This document shows, one piece after another, positions 6,993-12,624 of a stretch of 25,373 nucleotides of DNA. Each line of letters opens with the position of its first letter. The first letter of the stretch is position 1. Origin of the DNA: Clostridiaceae bacterium (GTDB lineage Bacteria; Bacillota; Clostridia; Oscillospirales; Butyricicoccaceae); NCBI GenBank assembly GCA_018383195.1, contig JAGZOP010000030.1:1-25373 (forward strand), in the 5' to 3' direction. The notes below the pieces were generated by a model. It was not told where the DNA came from. It did no database searches and was given only the letters and a program-made list of their open reading frames with translations. The position numbers were made by a program, and so were the translations under genes.

Positions 6993-7010
6993 TCAAAAAA
7001 GGAGCACTTT

Positions 7011-7214
7011 ATGGGAAATGCCTTTGGAATGATCCCCGGCTTGGAACCGGACGAATGGAGCAATGACGCCTGCCGTGGTTATGTTATTATGGCAATGGAG
7101 GACTGCGGATTTTCAAAGAAGGATATACGGCGTGTTGTGGGGCAGCTTTATGAAGTATTCGACCTCAACAGCGTGGAGGACGCCAAAGAAAAGTACCTTT
7201 CCAGTCCTTACTGA
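7011..7214 (+). CDS. Conserved-type small protein of unknown function
   Basis: This 67-aa acidic protein begins MGNAFGMIPGLEPDEWSN and ends YLSSPY. I do not recognise a named domain. It has two predicted helices ('DACRGYVIMAMEDCGFSK', 'KDIRRVVGQLYEVFDL'). The reading frame is open from 6918, but GGAGCAC (7001-7007) supports ATG 7011, and the upstream part overlaps the hairpin region. It lies between the sigma-like gene and the recombinase, a position where such elements usually carry small regulatory proteins. No function can be given. Confidence 0.65.
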   Translation: MGNAFGMIPGLEPDEWSNDACRGYVIMAMEDCGFSKKDIRRVVGQLYEVFDLNSVEDAKEKYLSSPY

Positions 7215-7237
7215 CCTCGGGCCACATTGACCCGAAG
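7215..7237 (-). repeat. Related hairpin motif, copy 3 (inverted)
   Basis: The reverse complement reads CTTCGGG...CCCGAGG with a CA...TG centre, like copies 1 and 2. It begins immediately after the stop codon of the 67-aa gene. Confidence 0.6.
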
Positions 7238-7253
7238 TGGAGAAAGCTCAAAG

Positions 7254-7280
7254 GGCGGCACCTGCTGGGTGCCGTCTTTT
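7254..7280 (+). terminator. Intrinsic terminator
   Basis: GGCGGCACC (7254-7262) pairs with GGTGCCGTC (7268-7276), nine pairs with one G-U and a 5-base loop, then TTTT. It separates the 67-aa gene from the 58-aa gene. Confidence 0.75.
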
Positions 7281-7347
7281 GACATTTCCCCACGGGACAA
7301 GTGGGAAAGGCTGGCATATACACGCACTTTCGCAAAGGAGGTTTTCA

Positions 7348-7524
7348 ATGACGCAAGCTGTCACTTATGAACGAGAAACAAAGTCTGTCGCATTTCAAGG
7401 GAAGATTATTGTGCTGGAAAGCCTCACGCCGGTACTTCCCCCGAAGGAGAAAGAACAGCGCAAAAAAGAAATTGAGCGTTGTCTTTACGAGGTGTTCAGC
7501 AAATATGGGGACAGATTTCCCTAA
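7348..7524 (+). CDS. Small protein of unknown function upstream of the recombinase
   Basis: This 58-aa protein begins MTQAVTYERETKSVAFQGKI and ends FSKYGDRFP. It has an excellent RBS (AAAGGAGG, 7334-7341) and 6-bp spacing. The sequence suggests a beta-rich start and a charged C-terminal helix ('PPKEKEQRKKEIERCLYEVF'). It lies directly before the recombinase promoter. Short proteins in this position are common in serine-recombinase elements and may assist recombination or regulate it, but nothing in the sequence proves this. Confidence 0.65.
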   Translation: MTQAVTYERETKSVAFQGKIIVLESLTPVLPPKEKEQRKKEIERCLYEVFSKYGDRFP

Positions 7525-7536
7525 TCATTCGCAACA

Positions 7537-7565
7537 TTGTTGTCCGGGGCTGCTGATGGTATAAT
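7537..7565 (+). promoter_or_regulatory. Promoter of the recombinase gene
   Basis: TTGTTG (7537-7542) and TATAAT (7560-7565) are spaced by 17 bp, 49 bp before the recombinase ATG. This suggests the recombinase is transcribed on its own. Confidence 0.65.
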
Positions 7566-7613
7566 ATAGTTGTAAGGTTGGTAGCTCCATTCCAACAAGG
7601 AAAGGAGCCCAAT

Positions 7614-9122
7614 ATGGAATTTATCAGAGAAGATTGTATTTACGCCAGACAGTCAGTAGACCGCAAGGACAGTATCAGCATTGAAAGTCAGATCGACTTT
7701 TGCAAGTATGAATTGAAAGGTGGGAGCTGCCGGGTATTCAAGGACAAAGGCTATTCCGGTAAGAATACGGACAGGCCGGAGTTTCAAAAGCTGCTGGGCG
7801 AGATCCGCAAGGGAAAGGTCCGGCGGGTCATCGTGTACAAGCTGGACCGTATAAGCCGCTCTATTCTGGACTTTGCAACGATGATGGAGCTGTTTCAAGA
7901 GTACGATGTGGAGTTTGTATCCTCCACGGAAAAGTTTGATACTTCGACCCCGATGGGCCGGGCCATGCTGAATATCTGCATTGTATTCGCCCAGCTTGAA
8001 CGTGAGACAATTCAGAAGCGTGTCACAGACGCCTACTATTCCCGGTGCCTAAAAGGCTTCCACATGAGCGGACAGGCACCATACGGTTATCAGTTAGAGC
8101 CTACTGTGGTAGAGGGTATCCGCACAAAGAAAATGGTTGCCGACCCCGTAGCCGCCGACCATGTTCGGCTGATGTTTGAAATGTACGCTGAACCGGAAAC
8201 CTCCTTCGGAGATATTACCCGATACTTCGAGGAACATGACATAAAAATTTATGGCAAATCCATGTTCCGTACATTTCTTTCCCAGCTTTTAAGAAACCCC
8301 GTTTACGCACAGGCCGATTTGGAGCTGTACGAATTTTTCAAGAGCCAGGGTGCAGCGATTGTCAATGACGCTTCCGACTTTGCCGGAACAAACGGCTGCT
8401 ATCTCTATCAGGGGCGGGATGTGAAGGAGGACAAGGACAGGTGCTTAAAAGACCAGATACTTGTTATCGCTCCACACGAAGCACTCATTTCCTCTGACAC
8501 ATGGCTTAAATGCCGGAAAAAACTTATGGCAAATACCACCTTCCAGCAGGGACGGAAACCGAAAAATACTTGGCTGGCCGGAAAAATCAAATGCGGGCAT
8601 TGTGGGTATGCTCTGAAAGCCACCCATGTACCAAACAGCACCGGATATTTCCGCTGTACCAAACGGACGGAAAACAAAGGCTGTCCGGGCTGCGGGAAAA
8701 TCCGCAAAGAAGAATTTGAGCAATTCATTTTCTCGGCCATGCAGGAGAAGTTCAAAGACTTTCAGATACTCCACGGCAGGGAGGAAAAAGTCAATCCGAA
8801 GCTGACCGCCTATCAAGTGGAGCTGGCACAGGTGGAGGCAGAAATTGAAAAGCTGCTGGATACGCTGACCGGAGCCAATGCGACCTTGCTTGCCTACGCC
8901 AACAAAAAAATTGAAGAACTGGACACCCGACGCCAGACCATTTCAAAGGCAATCGCCGAATTGAGCGTTGAAACCATATCTCCCCAGCAGATAAAGAAGT
9001 TATCCTATTATCTCGATAACTGGGAGAGCATAGATTTTGACGACAAAAGAAAAGCCGCCGATGGTTTGATCTCTACGATCAAGGCCACCAGCGACCGTGT
9101 TCAGATAGAGTGGAAAATCTGA
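7614..9122 (+). CDS. Large serine recombinase (site-specific integrase)
   Basis: This 502-aa enzyme is likely to integrate and excise the left element. The N-terminal resolvase catalytic domain has nucleophile S14 with R12 ('YARQSVDR'), 'VYKLDRISRS' (74-83) and 'FAQLERETIQKRV' (125-137). A recombinase DNA-binding domain follows (about 150-260). The zinc ribbon has C327/C330 ('KCGHCG'), C348 and C357/C360. The C-terminal coiled coil ('AYQVELAQVEAEIEKLLDTL') is the region that controls integration direction in this family. Length and order fit TndX/TnpX-type recombinases. ATG 7614 is chosen for its AAAGGAG (7601-7607); an upstream ATG at 7578 has no RBS. It is the last gene before the backbone. 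Confidence 0.93.
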   Translation: MEFIREDCIYARQSVDRKDSISIESQIDFCKYELKGGSCRVFKDKGYSGKNTDRPEFQKLLGEIRKGKVRRVIVYKLDRISRSILDFATMMELFQEYDVEFVSSTEKFDTSTPMGRAMLNICIVFAQLERETIQKRVTDAYYSRCLKGFHMSGQAPYGYQLEPTVVEGIRTKKMVADPVAADHVRLMFEMYAEPETSFGDITRYFEEHDIKIYGKSMFRTFLSQLLRNPVYAQADLELYEFFKSQGAAIVNDASDFAGTNGCYLYQGRDVKEDKDRCLKDQILVIAPHEALISSDTWLKCRKKLMANTTFQQGRKPKNTWLAGKIKCGHCGYALKATHVPNSTGYFRCTKRTENKGCPGCGKIRKEEFEQFIFSAMQEKFKDFQILHGREEKVNPKLTAYQVELAQVEAEIEKLLDTLTGANATLLAYANKKIEELDTRRQTISKAIAELSVETISPQQIKKLSYYLDNWESIDFDDKRKAADGLISTIKATSDRVQIEWKI

Positions 9123-9162
9123 CATTTCCGCTCTATCGCCCCTCATTTCTATTTTATCTTGT

Positions 9163-9180
9163 TTGTACCCCTTGTACACC
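9163..9180. repeat. Tandem 9-bp repeat near the putative element end
   Basis: TTGTACCCC (9163-9171) is followed at once by TTGTACACC (9172-9180), eight of nine identical. It lies between the recombinase and the first backbone gene and may be part of an attachment site. The partner site is not in the window. Confidence 0.35.
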
Positions 9181-9198
9181 GATGTTTGTCAAAGAATA

Positions 9199-9227
9199 TT
9201 TACTTTCACTCAGTAATGTGTTACGAT
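9199..9227 (+). promoter_or_regulatory. Probable promoter of the yerC-type operon
   Basis: TTTACT (9199-9204), 17 bp, then TACGAT (9222-9227). It is a moderate match, 31 bp before ATG 9259, with GGAGG at 9247-9251. Confidence 0.45.
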
Positions 9228-9258
9228 AGATACAAGAACTAGTTTCGGAGGTATCAGC

Positions 9259-9549
9259 ATGAACAGCAAATTGAAAGATATCCATATGGATGAGCTGTTT
9301 CAGGGAATCATGTCTTTGGACTCCCTTGAGGAGTGCTATAATTTTTTTGAAGATCTCTGTACAATTACTGAATTACGTGCAATGGCGCAGCGGTTTCAAG
9401 TTGCAAAAATGCTCGATCAGGGGCAAATTTATAGCGATATTGTCCGTGAAACAGGCGCAAGCACAGCAACCATCAGCCGTGTGAATAAGTGCCTGATTTA
9501 CGGAACTGACGGTTATCGTATGGTTTTGGATCGCACCAAGTCGGAGTAA
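9259..9549 (+). CDS. yerC: YerC/TrpR-family DNA-binding protein
   Basis: This 96-aa protein fits the YerC/YecD family of TrpR-like repressors in Firmicutes. Helices 'LEECYNFFEDLCTITELRAMAQR' and 'FQVAKMLDQGQIYSDIVRE' lead to the recognition motif 'TGASTATISRVNKCL', near-diagnostic for the family. The stop is followed two bases later by the ATG of the methyltransferase, so the genes are co-transcribed. The function of YerC is poorly known; tryptophan binding should not be assumed. Lower GC and different codon use from both flanking elements place it in the chromosomal backbone. Confidence 0.88.
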   Translation: MNSKLKDIHMDELFQGIMSLDSLEECYNFFEDLCTITELRAMAQRFQVAKMLDQGQIYSDIVRETGASTATISRVNKCLIYGTDGYRMVLDRTKSE

Positions 9550-9551
9550 AC

Positions 9552-10298
9552 ATGGATAGCTATCGTTTTTTGTCCTCATACTATGATCGGTTTACCGATG
9601 ATGTAGGGTATATCGAGTGGGCAGATTTTTTTGAGCAAATTTTTGAACGTGAAAGGGTTCATCCGCATTTGATTCTGGATCTTGCCTGCGGTACAGGCAG
9701 CCTTTCCCGGGAATTATCCATTCGCGGATATGATATGATCGGGGTCGATGCATCTCCCGAGATGCTGATGCAGGCAATGGAGAACACAGTGGATCTAGAG
9801 TCTCGTCCTCTATTTCTAAATCAGACCATGGAGGATTTGGATTTATATGGAACGGTAGATGCCTGTCTTTGTTGTTTGGACAGCGTTAACTATGTGGTGG
9901 ATCCTAAGGCTCTACGTGAAGCAATGCGCCGCGTAGAATTATTTTTAAATCCTGGTGGAATCTTTATCTTTGATATCAACACGCTTTCAAAGTTTGAACG
10001 CATGGACGGGCAGTGCTACGTTCGAGACGATGACGATGTGTATTGTGTATGGCAGGTTGATTTTGATGGCATCCTGTGCAATTACGATTTTAATATTTTT
10101 GAGCGTCAGGGCATTCATTGGAATCGTAATTTGGAATCCCATCAAGAACGTTACTATGACCCGCAGATTCTAATCAATCTTTTACATGAATTAGGGTTTG
10201 TTGATATCAAAACATATGCGGAACTTTCTTTTGAACCGATCAACGGACAAGAGGACCGTATTTTCATATCCGCAAGAAAGAGGAACATAAATGAGTGA
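9552..10298 (+). CDS. Class I SAM-dependent methyltransferase
   Basis: This is a 248-aa protein. Motif I is D43-L-A-C-G-T-G49, followed by 'MIGVDASPEMLMQA' (acidic D binding the SAM ribose) and 'DACLCCLDSVNYV' (motif IV region). It fits the Methyltransf_25/ubiE-like group often found beside hslO in Clostridia. The substrate is not evident. Its last eight bases overlap the start of hslO (ATGAGTGA), implying translational coupling. Confidence 0.9.
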   Translation: MDSYRFLSSYYDRFTDDVGYIEWADFFEQIFERERVHPHLILDLACGTGSLSRELSIRGYDMIGVDASPEMLMQAMENTVDLESRPLFLNQTMEDLDLYGTVDACLCCLDSVNYVVDPKALREAMRRVELFLNPGGIFIFDINTLSKFERMDGQCYVRDDDDVYCVWQVDFDGILCNYDFNIFERQGIHWNRNLESHQERYYDPQILINLLHELGFVDIKTYAELSFEPINGQEDRIFISARKRNINE

Positions 10299-11166
10299 TC
10301 TGAGAATTCGTGCAATTGCTGCTGATTCTGAAATACAAATTACTGCTGTAACCAGCACCGAAACGGTTGAGAGAGCAAGACAAATTCATCGCACTATGCC
10401 AACTGCAACGGCTGCACTTGGTCGTGCCTTGACAATTTGCTCTATTATGGGCAGCCAACTCAAAGTAGATGATGGTTCGGTTACCGTACAATTTAAGGGA
10501 AATGGACCGCTTGGTTCTGTTGTTTGTGTATCGGATTCTGGTGGAAATGTACGTGGTTATCTTCAAAATCCGGCATGTGATCTTCCGCTCCGAAGTGATG
10601 GCAAATTAAATGTCGGTGCAGGTATTGGACGTGGATATTTAATGGTAATCAAAGATATCGGTCTAAAAGATCCGGTATCTGGAACAACAGTCCTTGTAAA
10701 TGGAGAAATTGCAGAGGATATAACCCGCTATTTCGCTGAAAGCGAACAGATTCCTTCTGCATGTGCATTAGGCGTTTTGGTTGACACAGATCAAAGCGTA
10801 AAGCAAGCAGGTGGATATCTTGTGCAGCTTATGCCGGGATGTCCGGATGCTGACATTGATCGTCTTGAGCAGAATATTCAAAAGGCTGGCTCTATGACTG
10901 CGATGTTGGATGCCGGTATGACGCTTCAGGATATTATTTATGCGATTTTAGATGGGTTTAAAGTCGAATTTCTGCAAGAATCTACATTCAAATACCAATG
11001 TAATTGTAGCCGCGATAAAGTGACCCGTGCATTGATCAGTATGGGAAGAGAAGAATTGGGGAAGCTTGCTGCCGAAGAAGAGAATCTTGAAATTACATGT
11101 CAATTTTGTGACCGCATTTATGAATTTACAAATGCAGAAATTAAAAATATTTTAGAAAAAGTATAA
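10291..11166 (+). CDS. hslO: Hsp33 redox-regulated chaperone
   Basis: This is a 291-aa cytosolic holdase chaperone activated by oxidative unfolding. The N-terminal chaperone domain has family landmarks 'GRALTICSIMGSQLK', 'VRGYLQNPACDLPLR' and 'GRGYLMVIKDIGLKDP'. The C-terminal redox switch has the zinc ligands C237 and C239 ('CNCSRDK') and C270 and C273 ('CQFC'), the normal CXC...CXXC pattern. Length is normal for the family. It is third in the yerC-methyltransferase-hslO operon, overlapping the previous gene by 8 bases. No terminator follows; the tRNA promoter begins 8 bp later. Confidence 0.97.
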   Translation: MSDLRIRAIAADSEIQITAVTSTETVERARQIHRTMPTATAALGRALTICSIMGSQLKVDDGSVTVQFKGNGPLGSVVCVSDSGGNVRGYLQNPACDLPLRSDGKLNVGAGIGRGYLMVIKDIGLKDPVSGTTVLVNGEIAEDITRYFAESEQIPSACALGVLVDTDQSVKQAGGYLVQLMPGCPDADIDRLEQNIQKAGSMTAMLDAGMTLQDIIYAILDGFKVEFLQESTFKYQCNCSRDKVTRALISMGREELGKLAAEEENLEITCQFCDRIYEFTNAEIKNILEKV

Positions 11167-11173
11167 ATATATG

Positions 11174-11202
11174 TTGACACAGCGACGGATATGATATATA
11201 AT
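11174..11202 (+). promoter_or_regulatory. Perfect consensus promoter of the tRNA array
   Basis: TTGACA (11174-11179), 17 bp, TATAAT (11197-11202): an exact match to the vegetative consensus, 23 bp before the first tRNA. The -10 box lies in the centre of an inverted repeat, AGCGACGGATAT (11181-11192) / ATATTCGTCGCT (11204-11215), 11 of 12 pairs. Confidence 0.9.
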
Positions 11203-11224
11203 AATATTCGTCGCTGATGAGTAC

Positions 11225-11300
11225 GGAAGTTTAGCTCAGCTGGGAGAGCATCTGCCTTACAAGCAGAGGGTCACAGGTTCGAGCCCTGTAACTTCCACCA
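11225..11300 (+). tRNA. tRNA-Val (anticodon TAC)
   Basis: 76 nt. Acceptor GGAAGTT pairs with AACTTCC. The anticodon stem TCTGC/GCAGA encloses loop CTTACAA (anticodon TAC). The T-loop is GGTTCGAGCC and CCA is encoded (ACCA end). Confidence 0.96.
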
Positions 11301-11338
11301 TTGACTTAGTTTAAAAACTAAGTCCGACAAGATGGAAT

Positions 11339-11415
11339 GGCTCGGTAGCTCAGTCGGTTAGAGCGCCGGCCTGTCACGCCGGAGGTCGAGGGTTCAAGTC
11401 CCTTCCGAGTCGCCA
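11339..11415 (+). tRNA. tRNA-Asp (anticodon GTC)
   Basis: 77 nt. Acceptor GGCTCGG pairs with CCGAGTC (one G-U). The anticodon stem CCGGC/GCCGG encloses loop CTGTCAC (anticodon GTC). GCCA end encoded. Confidence 0.96.
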
Positions 11416-11423
11416 TTTCATTT

Positions 11424-11499
11424 GCCTCTGTAGCTCAGTCGGTAGAGCAGGGGACTGAAAATCCCCGTGTCGGTGGTTCGATTCCGCCCGGAGGCACCA
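11424..11499 (+). tRNA. tRNA-Phe (anticodon GAA)
   Basis: 76 nt. Acceptor GCCTCTG pairs with CGGAGGC. The anticodon stem GGGGA/TCCCC encloses loop CTGAAAA (anticodon GAA). ACCA end encoded. Confidence 0.96.
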
Positions 11500-11514
11500 T
11501 TTTTATCTAATCAT

Positions 11515-11590
11515 GCGGATGTAGCTCATCTGGTAGAGCGCCACCTTGCCAAGGTGGAGGTAGCGAGTTCGAGCCTCGTCATCCGCTCCA
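11515..11590 (+). tRNA. tRNA-Gly (anticodon GCC)
   Basis: 76 nt. Acceptor GCGGATG pairs with CATCCGC. The anticodon stem CCACC/GGTGG encloses loop TTGCCAA (anticodon GCC). TCCA end encoded. Confidence 0.96.
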
Positions 11591-11593
11591 CAT

Positions 11594-11667
11594 GGTACCA
11601 TAGCCAAGCGGTAAGGCGTGGGACTGCAACTCCCTGATCCCCAGTTCGATTCTGGGTGGTACCTCCA
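11594..11667 (+). tRNA. tRNA-Cys (anticodon GCA)
   Basis: 74 nt. Acceptor GGTACCA pairs with TGGTACC. The anticodon stem encloses loop CTGCAAC (anticodon GCA). TCCA end encoded. It is last in the array and only 3 bp after tRNA-Gly. Confidence 0.95.
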
Positions 11668-11693
11668 AAATGTGTTGATAAAAAAGATGCACA

Positions 11694-11727
11694 GCAAAAA
11701 CACCACACGAAAGTGTGGTGTTTTTGC
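11694..11727 (+). terminator. Terminator of the tRNA array
   Basis: GCAAAAACACCACAC (11694-11708), tetraloop GAAA, and GTGTGGTGTTTTTGC (11713-11727) form a perfect 15-bp stem with A-rich and T-rich ends, so it can work in both directions. Confidence 0.93.
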
Positions 11728-12067
11728 GTCTAAAAGAAAAAATAGGCGAATTCAGAACAGAAAAGTTAGATTTTCAAAAAGAGGGTCCGCTCACTCCGAA
11801 AACGGCGGTTTGGGAGATGCACATGGCCCATTTTACGAAATCAGGTGATTCGAACCCCCAAACATTCAAAAAAACATGAGAAACCGCGCAGCCGCCCTCC
11901 GGCCCCATAGATCTGGGCCGGAGGGCGGCTTTTGCTTTTGGCGGCAGGTTTGTCCCTTTTGGCGATTATGCTCCATTTGTGCGCCATTCCTTATTGGTAT
12001 TGGTAATAGCTTTCGGGTGGCTTTTCATCTATACTTGCGTCAGCAAATGTGAAAGGAGAACGACGCG
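11728..12067. other. Gene-free junction between the tRNA array and the right element
   Basis: No credible gene. The left half is A-rich and then changes composition sharply. At 11843-11859 the minus strand resembles a degenerate tRNA T-arm (GGGGG TTCGAAT CACCT), possibly an old attachment remnant. A perfect terminator hairpin follows at 11890-11933. A weak -10-like TATACT lies at 12030-12035 before the first right-element gene. The element boundary probably lies somewhere here. Confidence 0.5.
11890..11933 (+). terminator. Strong GC-rich terminator hairpin
   Basis: GCCGCCCTCCGGCCC (11891-11905) and GGGCCGGAGGGCGGC (11915-11929) pair perfectly over 15 bp (16 with the flanking A-T), with a 9-base loop, then TTTTGCTTTT. 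No gene upstream obviously uses it; it may insulate the element from the chromosome. Confidence 0.88.
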
Positions 12068-12523
12068 ATGGCCGATACCAAGAACCTCTGCGCTCAGATC
12101 CCCCTGACCCTCCACGACCGGGTATGCACCGAGAAGGATCAGGCGGGCCTGACCACCGCACAGTACATCACCAACCTGCTCACCGAATACTACCAGATGA
12201 AAGAAAACGGAGGGAACATGAATATGGCTAACAATGGCAGCAGAACGATGGCATTCCAAATTCCGGAGGAACTCTTCCAGCGCATCAAGGAGCACCTGGA
12301 CCGGGAGAGCCTGCGGCTGGGCCGGAAGTACACCCAGCGGGAGTTCGTCCTGGGTCTCATCGAGGAGGCCCTGACCGCCGCCGAGAACACCTGCCAGCCC
12401 CAGGAGGATACCGAGGACACCCAGCAGCCCCAGGGGGACGGCGAGGACGCCCAGCAGCCCCAGGAGGACGGCGAGAACGCCTGCCAGTCCGATGAGGACG
12501 GGATCACAGGAACGGCAGAATAA
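12068..12523 (+). CDS. Two-copy ribbon-helix-helix-like protein with acidic repeat tail
   Basis: This is a 151-aa protein. Residues 6-43 ('LCAQIPLTLHDRVCTEKDQA' and on) and residues about 61-105 ('MAFQIPEELFQRIKEHLDRE' and on) each show a strand followed by two helices, as in ribbon-helix-helix DNA-binding or relaxosome accessory proteins. The tail is a Gln/Pro/Glu/Asp repeat of 10 residues (QPQ-(E/G)-D-G-E-D/N-A), encoded by 30-nt repeats. The RBS AAAGGAG (12052-12058) fits ATG 12068. An internal in-frame ATG (12218, M51) has its own RBS, so a short product with only the second domain is possible. DNA binding is inferred; the exact family is not certain. Confidence 0.75.
   Translation: MADTKNLCAQIPLTLHDRVCTEKDQAGLTTAQYITNLLTEYYQMKENGGNMNMANNGSRTMAFQIPEELFQRIKEHLDRESLRLGRKYTQREFVLGLIEEALTAAENTCQPQEDTEDTQQPQGDGEDAQQPQEDGENACQSDEDGITGTAE
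12391..12500 (+). repeat. 30-nt tandem repeats encoding an acidic Q-P-rich tail
   Basis: Units start at 12391, 12421, 12451 and (partial) 12481, each beginning C-(T/C)-(G/A)-GCCAGCC-like or CCAGCAGCCCCAGG and containing GAGGA(C/T). Period exactly 30 bases. Units 2 and 3 differ at only a few positions, so copy number may vary between strains. Confidence 0.85.
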
Positions 12524-12552
12524 ACGCACAACGTCATCGTGACGAGAGAGGT

Positions 12553-12596
12553 CCCCAGGGCATCCCGGAGAACCGGGGTGTCCTGGGGGCCTTTTT
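12553..12596 (+). terminator. Intrinsic terminator after the RHH-like gene
   Basis: CCCCAGGGCATCCCGG (12553-12568) pairs with CCGGGGTGTCCTGGGG (12573-12588): 16 pairs with two G-U and loop AGAA, followed by GCC and five T. Confidence 0.88.
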
Positions 12597-12624
12597 CGTT
12601 TGGCCGGAGAGGAGGTGAATAATC

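Larger units (their letters stand above)
6504..7010 (+). other. Gene-poor, highly structured stretch (possible leader or ncRNA)
   Basis: I see no credible gene in these 507 bases. Hairpins visible by eye: the related motif at 6554-6576; GGTGGGGC (6725-6732) with GCTCCACC (6740-6747), one G-U; GGCAA (6829-6833) with TTGCC (6844-6848); GGGCAT (6878-6883) with ATGCCC (6891-6896). A long-range pair ATGGGGAGCC (6928-6937) with GGCTCCCCAT (6979-6988) is followed by CTTTTC, like a terminator, just before the RBS of the 67-aa gene. It could be a structured leader or a free RNA; I do not recognise the family. Confidence 0.4.
1..9180. mobile_element. Right part of a serine-recombinase integrative element
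   Basis: The recombinase gene (7614-9122) is the last gene before ordinary chromosomal genes, which is typical of Tn4451/Tn5397-like elements whose recombinase sits at one end. Cargo is a regulator/two-component/ABC exporter module and a small sigma-like factor, with small unknown genes. The left end lies outside the window. The right end is not proven; I place it near 9123-9200, where a tandem repeat of TTGTACCCC/TTGTACACC (9163-9180) lies between the recombinase and the first backbone gene. Base composition is intermediate between the AT-rich backbone and the GC-rich right element. Confidence 0.6.

Noticed and set aside
11594..11667. tRNA-Cys 3' end as the attachment site of the right element
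   Set aside because: No second copy of the tRNA-Cys end was found in the window, and the tRNA terminator stands between it and the element; the far end is not visible.
11503..11848. Open frames on both strands over tRNA-Gly and tRNA-Cys (11503-11706 minus, 11618-11848 plus)
   Set aside because: They translate tRNA genes and the terminator; peptides such as MTRLELATSTLARW are well-known tRNA artefacts.
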